A stretch of 21,250 nucleotides of DNA from Myxococcales bacterium (GCA_023248835.1 JAHFDU010000022.1:1-21250), one strand, 5' to 3'. Positions 1 through 7,270 are shown, counted from the stretch's first letter. Notes: generated from the letters alone by a model not told the origin. Translations and numbers: made by a program.

Positions 1-575
1 ATGTTGCGCCCGTCGAATCGCTCTCGGGCGCGGTGGCGCGTCTGACCCGACAAGTCGACGGCAATAGCTACGGCATGGAGCTGATGCTGAGGCGCCAGAG
101 CGGCCGCATCACCGGCTGGATTGCTTACACCTTGAGTCGTTCCGAGCGCATGTTCCCCTGCGGCATACGACCGGCCGATTTTGATCAGACCCATTTGCTC
201 AACATTGTGGTGCAGGCGCGGCTGCCGTGGAAATTGTTCGCTGGCGTGCGCCTCTATGTGGCAACCGGGCGACCCTATACCCGAATTCCGACGGTGACGG
301 ACAGCAAAGTGGCATCGCGCAACGATGGCCGTTTGCCCAATTATGTGCAGCTCGATCTGCGGCTCGATCGCGAATGGCTCTTCAAAGCCTGGGCACTTTC
401 ACTTTTTGTCGAGGTGGTCAATCTCACCTATGCCGAGGCCTATTTGGGCGTCAACATCCACGACAACCCGGGAATGCTGGTGAACAACGCCGCCAGCAAA
501 GTGGCGCCTTACGATCCGTCCCGCGACGGATTGCATTTTATTTTGCCTTCGATTGGGCTAAGAGGACACTTCTGA
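1..575 (+). CDS. TonB-dependent receptor, C-terminal beta-barrel fragment (5' end outside window)
   Basis: The frame is already open at base 3 and runs to TGA 573-575, so about 190 C-terminal residues are visible. The GTG at 33 is only the first possible start inside the window and is not believed to be the true one. The protein shows alternating polar and aromatic strands typical of an outer-membrane barrel: a 'W-I-A-Y-T-L-S-R-S' strand, a 'DQTHLLNIV' segment, 'GRPYTRI', a 'YVQLDLRLDR' strand, 'LFVEVVNLT' and a terminal strand ending in Phe. These features are characteristic of the last strands of TonB-dependent receptors, and the terminal Phe fits recognition by the BAM complex. Such receptors import siderophores, cobalamin or glycans; the plug domain and any substrate clue lie outside the window. 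The stop codon overlaps the next start by one base, so the following lipoprotein is probably co-translated. Another outer-membrane barrel class is possible but less likely. Confidence 0.72.
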   Translation, partial: VAPVESLSGAVARLTRQVDGNSYGMELMLRRQSGRITGWIAYTLSRSERMFPCGIRPADFDQTHLLNIVVQARLPWKLFAGVRLYVATGRPYTRIPTVTDSKVASRNDGRLPNYVQLDLRLDREWLFKAWALSLFVEVVNLTYAEAYLGVNIHDNPGMLVNNAASKVAPYDPSRDGLHFILPSIGLRGHF

Positions 576-1921
576 TGCGCGTATCCTGTCTATTTCTTGT
601 CCTTACTTCCTGCACCTACACGCTCAGCGACGACGCTCTCGATGTCGCGCTGGTCGGGCGTGCGCCCGCTTTCGGTCAACCGATCGCGCTCGTAGAGAGT
701 TCTCACTACGAGTGGACAGGGAATTCCAGCCGGATCATTCGGTTGGGCAATGAACAGGTCCTCGTCTGGGGCGAGGAGTCATTCGGGGGGCTCTACAAAG
801 CGACCCTGATTTCGCTTGTGTCGGGCCAGATACGGGAGCTCAGTCGGGGAGAGCGGGGAAATTTTGCCATCGCTGATCGGGCGATCTTTGTCTACGGCGG
901 GCAGCATACCCATGTCCAAGTTATAGAGAGCACCGATTTGTTGTCCGGTCGCGAGTTCGATTTCCCCGACGGGTGTGACGTCGTCGCTGGCAAGTCGGGG
1001 AATGTCTTTTACTGCCAGCTTATGGATTCCAACACGATTCCTCAATTGCATCTCGTCTCTCTCGACCCACCATTCGAGCGATCTGTGACCGGATATTTCA
1101 GCGCCCCAAAAATTGACGACAGCGAGCGATATCTGAGCGCTTTAGACTCACCGGTGAGCCAAACGATTTTTTCGTTCACCGGCGGCGCTGACTATTATCT
1201 CGATTCCTCTGCCTCGGTCGATCTGGATGGCCAATCGCGAACCTTGTTCTTGTGCGGAGTCGGCACCGGTCTGGTTTTTTCTTCGTTTGATCAAACCAGG
1301 CGACAAATACTCGACAACGACTGTTACTACCTTTGTGACAGCTCTCCCGACTGGCTGCTCTATCTCAGCAGCAGCGCTGTGAAACGAGTCGCTCGCGACG
1401 GTGCCGCAGAGCCGAGTATTGTCGCTGGCTACAATACCACGCATTACTTGGGCGGGGTGTGGCCAGGATGCCTTTGTTGTACGACTCCGGTGGCGCAGCC
1501 TGTATACGATGCGGTGGAAGGATGGCTCGGCGATTGGCGTTTCATGACCCGCGGGCGATCACCAGCATTCAGTCGCGATTTTTCGCGGCTGCGCTGGCTT
1601 GAGTACGCCGCGACGTCGAATCGCAGCGGGCAATTGCGCTCAGCCGCGATCGGCGGTGAGCCGCTGCGTCTCGCTTATAACGTGACCAAGTTTGAAGAGC
1701 TCGAAGACGGCCGGGTGCTGGCGCTTGCCAATGCGCCTTTTGCAGGACAGCAAAATCGCCTAATCGCGATCGACGAACAACATCGCACCGCGGTGGCGGT
1801 GGCCGAGGACGTCCAAGATTATCTGCGCATTCCCGACAGCAACGATGTCTTGGTGTGGCACGAAATTGTGAATGGAAAATATGAGCTGTATCGCGTCGCG
1901 ATCCCGCCCCCAACAAAATGA
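575..1921 (+). CDS. Putative lipoprotein, possibly beta-propeller, coupled to the TonB receptor
   Basis: The start chosen is ATG 575-577, which overlaps the upstream TGA (TGATG) and has a purine-rich AGAGGA at 561-566. The frame is open back to 227, but that part is out of frame with the receptor and is overprinted by it. The 448-residue product begins with a very short signal peptide and a lipobox, Leu-Thr-Ser-Cys, at residues 10-13, so it should be a lipoprotein. The rest is rich in short beta-strand segments with recurring Gly/Asp turns and motifs such as 'ALDSPVSQTIFSF', 'FSRDFSRLRWLEY' and 'VLVWHEIVNGKYELYRV', which resemble the blades of a WD40/TolB-like propeller. I cannot assign a named family. 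A 'CLCC' cluster lies near residue 300. Its position suggests a periplasmic or surface partner of the receptor. That pairing is inference. Confidence 0.72.
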   Translation: MRVSCLFLVLTSCTYTLSDDALDVALVGRAPAFGQPIALVESSHYEWTGNSSRIIRLGNEQVLVWGEESFGGLYKATLISLVSGQIRELSRGERGNFAIADRAIFVYGGQHTHVQVIESTDLLSGREFDFPDGCDVVAGKSGNVFYCQLMDSNTIPQLHLVSLDPPFERSVTGYFSAPKIDDSERYLSALDSPVSQTIFSFTGGADYYLDSSASVDLDGQSRTLFLCGVGTGLVFSSFDQTRRQILDNDCYYLCDSSPDWLLYLSSSAVKRVARDGAAEPSIVAGYNTTHYLGGVWPGCLCCTTPVAQPVYDAVEGWLGDWRFMTRGRSPAFSRDFSRLRWLEYAATSNRSGQLRSAAIGGEPLRLAYNVTKFEELEDGRVLALANAPFAGQQNRLIAIDEQHRTAVAVAEDVQDYLRIPDSNDVLVWHEIVNGKYELYRVAIPPPTK

Positions 1922-1938
1922 AATCGGGCTAATGTCGG

Positions 1939-3708
1939 ATGTTGACGCCGCAGCGACCGATACGGGTTCCTTTGCAGATTGGGCTGAGTGCCCTCGAAAA
2001 AGCGCTGCGTTTTGGCATTTTGATCTGGCCCGGACTGGCGGTGCTTGGTGGCGGCCTGTGGCTGTTCGGTGCGGTTTCTCAGCTGCTCGATGATTTGCCT
2101 AACGCGCTCTCTGCGCTGATTGCGGTGCCGCTCTTTTTGCTGGTTGGCTCGCTTGCCGTGATCATCATCGCGATAGCGGGGGAAGCGCGCGAAGACTCCA
2201 AACGCGAACAGCCAAGTGATGTGATCCTCAGCGCGGAAGGACTCACCGTCGAGGGCGGTCCCTACCACGGATTTTCGGTCGGCTGGCAGACGGTGGTTGC
2301 AAAAGACTGCAAGATCACCGAGCACGAACCCGAGTGGCCTGGGCTCAAGCGGATGTTTGTCTACATCCTCAGTTTTGGTCGCGCCAAAGCGATCGATCGG
2401 CGCTTGCAAGGAAAGTTGTCAAAGCTCTGGGTGGCCGAAAAGGGCAAACCGCCAGTCACCATCGCCGAAACCGAGCAGGAAGAGGAGCGTGAATCACTCG
2501 AGGCTCTCTTGAGTTCGATTCACTCGATCTGCGGCGAGTCGCAAGCGGCTGCCTTCCAGCCCGTGCATCCTGAGCGGAGCGCAGCGAAGTCGAAGGGGGA
2601 AACAGTCGAAGTCCGCCCTTCGACAAGCTCAGGGCAAACGGTGCGGGGGGGCGTGAACGGTTACGTTTTTTGCTGCCCCGCTTGCAACGCGCCGATTGCT
2701 CCGAGCGATGCGCCGACGACCCGCTGCCCGTTCTGCGCCGCGACTGTCGAAGTGCCGGAAGAAATACGCACCCGCATTGCCGCGCTCGACCAGCTGCTGT
2801 CCTCGAGTCAAAAGACGGTACAGTTGATTGAAAAGTTGCGTGAGCAGCCGAGCGCCAAGCACGCCGGTCGTTGGTTGAGCGTTGCACGCATGCTGGGAGC
2901 GTGGTTGTGGCCGGCGGCGGCCGCACTGGCGCTTTTTTTTGTGATTTGGCACGAGCGATCGCCCAGCGGCCATCCGTCGCTGCAGACGATCGGAGACGAA
3001 CCGTACAACTACACTCGTCGCGTGCTGTTGTGGTGCGCAGCGCTCTTACCAATTGTTTTTGGTGTGCTCTATTTTTGGCCTCGCAGTTTCTTTGCGAGCC
3101 GTCGTGCACTGCGATTGTTGACGCTGAATTTGGGAGCGCTGCCCCCGCTTGGTGACGGCGCGCCGCATCGCTGCCGGCAGTGTGGAGCGCCGCTGTGCGA
3201 GCGGCAGCAACAGCTGCTGGCTCCTTGCCTGTATTGTCGCGCCGACAACATTCTGGGCCTCGATGTCCGGCCCGATGCAGCGCGATCCACCACCCAAGCG
3301 GTCTCGCTTGCCGACGCCTTTGCTCTTCGTCAGCGCGCCCGGCTGGTTTTTGCTTTGACCAGCGTCTTGTGCGCCGGGGTGATACTTGGCGTCGGGCACG
3401 AACTTTCTTGCCTGGTTCGGGTACCGCCATTCCCCTACGAAAAAAAAACCGTCAATGGCGGTTGGAGCTGGAGCGGAAACGGCTCCTCGGCGGAGATCAC
3501 CAATCTGTCTGGCAAGCGGCAAATCTTGCGCGTTCAAGACGGGGAGCGAGCAGCGCGCGCGACGCTCGAACCGTCGGCCAAGGTCTTGCTCCGGTGTGAG
3601 AACGCCTGTGAGGTGGCGGTGCAAGACAGTCGGGTCACTCTCCCTGGCGGCTCTTATTTTCCTTCGTCGTTGCGTTTTGTTGACGGTCGACTGAGTTTCA
3701 ATAAATAG
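1939..3708 (+). CDS. Multi-pass membrane protein with two zinc ribbons
   Basis: The product has 589 residues from ATG 1939. An in-frame stop at 1930-1932 rules out an upstream start, and no clear ribosome-binding site is visible. Order of parts: hydrophobic segments at about 23-47 and 57-81; a beta-rich segment at about 95-170 that could be a bacterial PH-like domain (weak impression); a repeat-encoded linker at about 208-238; a first zinc ribbon with Cys246/249 and Cys263/266; hydrophobic segments at about 318-337 and 361-380; a second zinc ribbon with Cys412/415 and Cys430/433; a last hydrophobic segment at about 467-486; and a Gly/Ser-rich C-terminal domain. Zinc ribbons of this kind are common in membrane proteins of unknown role. 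I do not recognise the family. Odd points are the dispersed palindromic repeat translated in frame and a nine-A run at 3440-3448 that could cause slippage. The stop codon overlaps the ribosome-binding site of hutI. Confidence 0.75.
   Translation: MLTPQRPIRVPLQIGLSALEKALRFGILIWPGLAVLGGGLWLFGAVSQLLDDLPNALSALIAVPLFLLVGSLAVIIIAIAGEAREDSKREQPSDVILSAEGLTVEGGPYHGFSVGWQTVVAKDCKITEHEPEWPGLKRMFVYILSFGRAKAIDRRLQGKLSKLWVAEKGKPPVTIAETEQEEERESLEALLSSIHSICGESQAAAFQPVHPERSAAKSKGETVEVRPSTSSGQTVRGGVNGYVFCCPACNAPIAPSDAPTTRCPFCAATVEVPEEIRTRIAALDQLLSSSQKTVQLIEKLREQPSAKHAGRWLSVARMLGAWLWPAAAALALFFVIWHERSPSGHPSLQTIGDEPYNYTRRVLLWCAALLPIVFGVLYFWPRSFFASRRALRLLTLNLGALPPLGDGAPHRCRQCGAPLCERQQQLLAPCLYCRADNILGLDVRPDAARSTTQAVSLADAFALRQRARLVFALTSVLCAGVILGVGHELSCLVRVPPFPYEKKTVNGGWSWSGNGSSAEITNLSGKRQILRVQDGERAARATLEPSAKVLLRCENACEVAVQDSRVTLPGGSYFPSSLRFVDGRLSFNK
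2561..2640. repeat. Dispersed palindromic (REP-like) repeat, copy inside a coding region
   Basis: An imperfect hairpin pairs CCTGAGC (2569-2575) and GTCGAAGGG (2589-2597) with CCCTTCGAC (2616-2624) and GCTCAGG (2627-2633); the extra bases in the left arm form a bulge. The left flank and arm match the intergenic copy starting at 4943 almost base for base (CCGTGCATNCTGAGCGGAGCG). The element is translated in frame as 'HPERSAAKSKG...RPSTSSG' within the zinc-ribbon membrane protein. Peptides of this type are familiar from bacterial genomes carrying this repeat family. Confidence 0.85.
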
Positions 3709-3714
3709 GAGAGG
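3707..3714 (+). promoter_or_regulatory. Ribosome-binding site that sets the TTG start of hutI
   Basis: AGGAGAGG begins within the TAG stop of the upstream gene and ends two bases before TTG 3717, placing the GGAG core at normal spacing. The next in-frame ATG (codon 12, near 3750) has no comparable site and would remove the first beta-strand, so TTG is preferred. The overlap with the upstream stop suggests that hutI is translated from the same message. Confidence 0.65.
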
Positions 3715-3716
3715 CG

Positions 3717-4892
3717 TTGTTTATCACCCGCATAGGCCAGTTGCTGACGATGGAGGGTGCCGCGCTCGGCCTGCGCTCCAACGTTTCGTTGCGGGTTGAA
3801 AATGGCCGCGTTGCCGAAATCATCGACGGCGAGGTGAGTAGGCACGGCGACGCGATCGACGCCGGCGGGCAACTGGTCACACCCGGGCTTGTTGATCCGC
3901 ACACCCATTTGATCTTCGCTGGATCTCGCGCCGATGAATTTGATCGACGCGCCCGTGGCCAGTCGTACAACGAAATCGCGGCAGCCGGTGGCGGAATATT
4001 GTCGACGGTTCGAGCAACACGCGCCGCCAGCGACGAGGAATTGATCGCTTCTACGCTTGCGCGCCTCGATCGTTTCTTGAGAAATGGCGTCGTTGCCGTC
4101 GAAGCTAAGTCGGGTTACGCGCTGTCGATCGAAGGCGAGTTGCGCCTGTTGCGGCTGCTCAAGCGAGTCGCGCAACAGCACGTGGTGAAAATCTCTCCAA
4201 CGCTGCTGGCGCACGTTCCGCCGCCCGATCTACCGCGTCAAGTGTTTGTTGATCGCTTCATCGCCGAGGCAATCCCTCAAGCCGCGCAAGAGAAGTTGGC
4301 CGAGGCTGTTGACGTTTACTGCGATGTTGGCGCATTTACACTCGATGAAACCGAGCGAATTCTGAACGCGGCAAAATCACTCGGGCTGCGCTTACGCGTC
4401 CATGCCGAGCAGTTCACCTACACTGGCGCGGCAGAGCTGGCGGCGAAATTGGGCGCCGCTTCGGTTGAGCACGTCGAGGAGCTCAGTGCGGACGGGCCTG
4501 CGCTACTGGCCCGATCGCAAACCGGTTGCAATCTGTTGCCAGGTGCCGCTCTGACGCTCGGTCTCAAATGGCCGAACGCGCGCGCGCTACTCGATGCTGG
4601 CTGCTTGGTTGCGCTCGGCACCGATTGCAACCCGGGCTCGTCGCTCACCGAGTCGCTGCCGCTCATGATGTCGCTCGCCTGCATGCAAATGAAGATGAGT
4701 TGCGAAGAGGCCTGGCGCGCAGCGACGGTAAACGCCGCGCGCGCATTGGGGCACGACCTTGGCCGGGTTGCGGTCGGCGCGTCTGCAAATCTTGTCATCT
4801 GGCGAGCCAACGACTACCGCGAGGTGATTCAGCACTACGGGGATTCGCTCGTCGAGGCGGTCATTGTCGACGGACAAAAGATGCAATTCTAA
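3717..4892 (+). CDS. hutI: Imidazolonepropionase
   Basis: HutI hydrolyses 4-imidazolone-5-propionate to N-formimino-L-glutamate, the third step of histidine degradation, in the cytoplasm. The 391-residue length is close to the usual 400 or so for the family. Visible signatures are the metal-binding His-Thr-His at 62-64, the family-specific stretch 'AGSRADEFDRRARGQSYNEI' at about 68-87, 'KSGYAL' at 131-136, 'LLAHVPP' with His166, 'VHAEQF' with His229 and Glu231, 'VEHVEEL' with His252, and 'GTDCNPGSS' with Asp303 as the last metal ligand. All expected active-site residues of this amidohydrolase are therefore present. No hutH, hutU, hutG or hut regulator lies in the window, so the gene stands apart from the rest of the pathway here. 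It begins with TTG behind a strong ribosome-binding site and directly follows the zinc-ribbon gene. Confidence 0.95.
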   Translation: MFITRIGQLLTMEGAALGLRSNVSLRVENGRVAEIIDGEVSRHGDAIDAGGQLVTPGLVDPHTHLIFAGSRADEFDRRARGQSYNEIAAAGGGILSTVRATRAASDEELIASTLARLDRFLRNGVVAVEAKSGYALSIEGELRLLRLLKRVAQQHVVKISPTLLAHVPPPDLPRQVFVDRFIAEAIPQAAQEKLAEAVDVYCDVGAFTLDETERILNAAKSLGLRLRVHAEQFTYTGAAELAAKLGAASVEHVEELSADGPALLARSQTGCNLLPGAALTLGLKWPNARALLDAGCLVALGTDCNPGSSLTESLPLMMSLACMQMKMSCEEAWRAATVNAARALGHDLGRVAVGASANLVIWRANDYREVIQHYGDSLVEAVIVDGQKMQF

Positions 4893-4929
4893 CCGCCTGA
4901 CAGTTTGTAACGTAGTCTTAGACGCAATG

Positions 4930-5091
4930 CCGTTCACTCAACACCGTGCATGCTGAGCGGAGCGCGTAGCGGCGGAGTCGAAGCACCCTTCGACAGGCTC
5001 AGGGCGCGCGGGTGTCGTAACCCCCGATTATGCTGAGCGCAGTCGAAGCACAAGCTAGAGGACGCACGGATTTTAGGTCTTAAGTGAACGG
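4930..5091. repeat. Intergenic cluster of the same palindromic repeat between convergent genes
   Basis: One full copy occupies about 4943-5010: CTGAGC (4953-4958) and GTCGAAG (4977-4983) pair with CTTCGAC (4988-4994) and GCTCAG (4997-5002). A half copy (CTGAGC, then GTCGAAG) follows at 5033-5048. The cluster is enclosed by a 9-bp inverted repeat, CCGTTCACT (4930-4938) and AGTGAACGG (5083-5091). It fills most of the 212-bp gap between the 3' ends of hutI and the minus-strand lipoprotein gene and could act as a bidirectional terminator or mRNA stabiliser. No U-tract is present, so that role is inference. Confidence 0.8.
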
Positions 5092-5104
5092 TGTGAAAAA
5101 TATT

Positions 5105-6898
5105 TCAGCCCGGCATCGGCAAAACGATCACCTGGTTGATCGGCGCGACATTGCCACCGGCGGGATAGCCGTACGACGAAGCGTTGTCGAGCCCCCACAC
5201 GGTGACGCCAAAGGTGGCGGGGCTCGACGCGACGTGTGGACCGTTGTCGCATTTTCCTTTCACGTTGACGCGAATCAGATCGACGTCGGCAAATTCGTAG
5301 ACTCCACTCGAGCCCATCGGCCTCCAGCCGGTCACGGTGCCGATGCAGTCGAGCGTGACGTCTTGAAACCCATTCGCTGTTTTGACCCGGGTGAAAACCA
5401 AGTTGGTGGTCCGATAGGTTGGGTCGGTGAAAAACACATATTGGGTGAGAAATTGCGCCGGCGGCAAGACGTTGACGAAATCCTCGTCGCCGAGACAACT
5501 TCCAAAATCGCCGGCACGACTACCGCCTGTAACAAAGCAACCACTCATCGTTTGTGCGACGTAAAATGGGTGGGCGCTGTCCTGTGATCGCACTACGAAC
5601 GGCCCGGTGGCTTCGAAGTCGACTACTTGGCCGACCCCGAGCGAGAGCGGCGCTCCGGCAACGACTGGGACGAAGAGCAAGGCGGTGTCCTTGACCGCGC
5701 CAACGATGCGATACTTGATCGACTCGGGCTGCAGATCTCGGCGTCGCGTGGTGTAGGGCGCGACCGCGTACTCCCAGGCAAAAGCGCTTACCGCCGGCAC
5801 CTGTTGGTGACCAGAATCGCAGCCCCCGCCGGTGGACGTCGTCGATTGGTAGCATTGGTAGGTTTGACCGCCGGTGAAAGCGATCGGATGATCGGCTTGA
5901 ATAACGGTGCTCGACATCTCCTCGGTGTCTTGCCACTGGATATATTCGCCGGCGTTGAGGTTGTAGGTGATCGGTGTGTGGGTCGCAGCGGCGAGCACCT
6001 GGTTGCCACCCGGAAGCGGCACACTCGGTAGCAGCGTCACGGTGGTGTTGTCACTGGCAGCGACGATCTGGCCCCACTGCGCGCCAGTGATCGAGCTATT
6101 GCCAGTGCCGCGGATCGGCACGATGCCAAAATAGTTGGTGCCCCACGCCGTCGTCGGAAACAGCAGTTCGGCGCTCGGCAGATATGAGCTTGCTCCGCCA
6201 TAGGGCAAGATGTCATACATGGTGACCGGTACATCTGCGCTCACATGCCACGCTTGGCCGCGACCGGTACCGAGCACAGCAGTTCCGCCTGAAAGGTTTG
6301 CCGCGGGTGAGATCGGGCAGGTCAGTGGCGTACTACCGTTTTTCGACTGGGGATCTTGCGACAAGAAAACGATCGCGACTTGGCCGGGCGGCAACCCGCC
6401 CGTCGGTAGCGGTTGCCAAGAACTCGCTGGTTGCCCGGCGACTGGAATGCGCGCAAAACTGGCCACATTGTAGCTCATTGCGCCGCGCTGCACCATGAGA
6501 TTGGCCGACTTTGCCCAAGCGTTGGCAACAAACACGGCAAAGCAAGGTGGCTTCGATCCGGAATAAAAACTTGGCGTTGCGATCTGGTAGTCGCAGCCGA
6601 TGCTGCCTTGGCTCAGGCCCGCCGCGTCGCAGGCGGCGATACATTGGCCGGCGGCGCAGCCCTGATCGGGATCGCAGGTTTGCACCACCACGCCGTTTTC
6701 GTCGACCACGTTGCGCAGGTCTCCAGTGCAACCGAGCGTCGCCGCACCGCTGTCGTCACCGCCGTCGTCGCCGGTTGGGTCGCTGGCGCTGGCATCGTGG
6801 CCGATCGGTTTTTGAAATCCTCGGTGGGGCGGATCGCAGGCTGCTAGCCACCAACTCGTCGCCGCCAACCCAAACAGAAACCAATTTTTCTTCAGCAT
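5105..6898 (-). CDS. IgGFc-binding-like surface lipoprotein
   Basis: The start chosen is the ATG at 6896-6898, giving 597 residues beginning with a lipoprotein signal whose lipobox Leu-Ala-Ala-Cys ends at Cys21. The frame stays open further upstream to 7036, but that extension is unlike protein and lies over intergenic repeats. After the signal comes an Asp/Gly-rich linker (about 34-52) and a Cys-rich module with 'CTGDLRNVVDENG...CDPDQGCAAGQCIAAC' spacing, seen in myxobacterial surface proteins. The remainder is a large beta-rich region, including 'VPVTMYDILPYGGASSYLPSAELLFP' style strands and a C-terminal 'FGVTVWGLDNASSYGYPAGG', which is characteristic of the IgGFc-binding N-terminal family (also found in mammalian FCGBP). 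The bacterial members have no settled function; adhesion is a reasonable guess. Asp follows the lipid-bearing Cys. No strong ribosome-binding site is seen. The gene converges on hutI. Confidence 0.85.
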   Translation of the reverse strand: MLKKNWFLFGLAATSWWLAACDPPHRGFQKPIGHDASASDPTGDDGGDDSGAATLGCTGDLRNVVDENGVVVQTCDPDQGCAAGQCIAACDAAGLSQGSIGCDYQIATPSFYSGSKPPCFAVFVANAWAKSANLMVQRGAMSYNVASFARIPVAGQPASSWQPLPTGGLPPGQVAIVFLSQDPQSKNGSTPLTCPISPAANLSGGTAVLGTGRGQAWHVSADVPVTMYDILPYGGASSYLPSAELLFPTTAWGTNYFGIVPIRGTGNSSITGAQWGQIVAASDNTTVTLLPSVPLPGGNQVLAAATHTPITYNLNAGEYIQWQDTEEMSSTVIQADHPIAFTGGQTYQCYQSTTSTGGGCDSGHQQVPAVSAFAWEYAVAPYTTRRRDLQPESIKYRIVGAVKDTALLFVPVVAGAPLSLGVGQVVDFEATGPFVVRSQDSAHPFYVAQTMSGCFVTGGSRAGDFGSCLGDEDFVNVLPPAQFLTQYVFFTDPTYRTTNLVFTRVKTANGFQDVTLDCIGTVTGWRPMGSSGVYEFADVDLIRVNVKGKCDNGPHVASSPATFGVTVWGLDNASSYGYPAGGNVAPINQVIVLPMPG

Positions 6899-6920
6899 GT
6901 TCGGCAACTCACTTGTATTG

Positions 6921-6965
6921 TTTCGGGGAACAGTGCCCAAAGCAGTTTCGGGGAACAGTGCCCAA
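6921..6965. repeat. Two direct copies of a 20-bp motif
   Basis: TTTCGGGGAACAGTGCCCAA occurs at 6921-6940 and, without mismatch, at 6946-6965, a 25-bp period with a 5-bp spacer. Each copy contains a near-palindrome, GGG-N-AC-N-GT-N-CCC when read on the minus strand. The pair lies just upstream of the minus-strand lipoprotein start at 6898, so it could be a regulator binding site or a small mobile repeat. Only two copies exist, with a short spacer, so it is not a CRISPR array. Confidence 0.85.
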
Positions 6966-6987
6966 TCCAGCAGTAAAAGGCAAGCAC

Positions 6988-7230
6988 CTGAGGAGTCCAG
7001 GGGCGCCCGGAAGTCCGAGCGCCGCCGACAGCTCACAGCCGACAGCCTACAGTTTTGGATTCATTCATGAAATCACCTACCCTAGCCCTCCTTTCAAGAG
7101 CGAATTTACGGGAGGGTCAACGCGATTTTACGATTTTTCTCCACTGTCAGCTGTCGGCTGTCGGCGGTGGTAAGAATCGCGAAGCGCGAATCAACGCCGA
7201 CTTCCGGGCGCCCCTGGGAGCGCTGAGGAG
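6988..7230. mobile_element. Inverted-repeat element, possible MITE
   Basis: A perfect 19-bp inverted repeat, CCAGGGGCGCCCGGAAGTC (6997-7015) and its complement (7199-7217), bounds the element. Inside it lies a second, imperfect inverted pair made of CTGTCGGC-type units (about 7021-7052 and 7145-7168). An 8-bp direct repeat, CTGAGGAG, occurs at 6988-6995 and 7223-7230, one and five bases outside the inverted repeats. The element encodes no transposase. Terminal inverted repeats with a flanking direct repeat suggest a non-autonomous mobile element, but the unequal spacing means the direct repeat may not be a true target duplication. Confidence 0.5.
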
Positions 7231-7241
7231 ATGCAATTGAG

Positions 7242-7270
7242 TTGAGAATTGTTCATTAATTTCGTATAGA
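7242..7270 (+). promoter_or_regulatory. Candidate sigma70-like promoter for the lipoprotein-metalloprotease pair
   Basis: TTGAGA (7242-7247) and TATAGA (7265-7270) are separated by 17 bp, matching the consensus at five of six and four of six positions. Transcription would begin near 7277, leaving a leader of about 16 bases before ATG 7293. It lies immediately to the right of the inverted-repeat element. Confidence 0.45.

Noticed and set aside
227..574. Upstream extension of the lipoprotein frame to 227
   Set aside because: This part is out of frame with the TonB receptor barrel it overlaps and removes the signal peptide from the N-terminus. ATG 575 has a ribosome-binding site and gives a lipobox.
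2456..3430. 324-codon minus-strand open frame
   Set aside because: It lies antisense to the zinc-ribbon membrane protein, which has clear Cys motifs and membrane segments. The antisense translation is Arg/Ala/Ser-rich with no domain, as expected from a shadow frame.
6921..6965. CRISPR-like repeat
   Set aside because: Only two copies, a five-base spacer and no cas genes.
6899..7036. Upstream extension of the IgGFc-like protein by 46 residues
   Set aside because: The extension covers the duplicated 20-bp motif and would bury the lipoprotein signal inside the protein.
6511..7173. 220-codon plus-strand open frame
   Set aside because: It is antisense to the IgGFc-like lipoprotein, runs through the repeats, and its translation is an Arg-rich low-complexity string.
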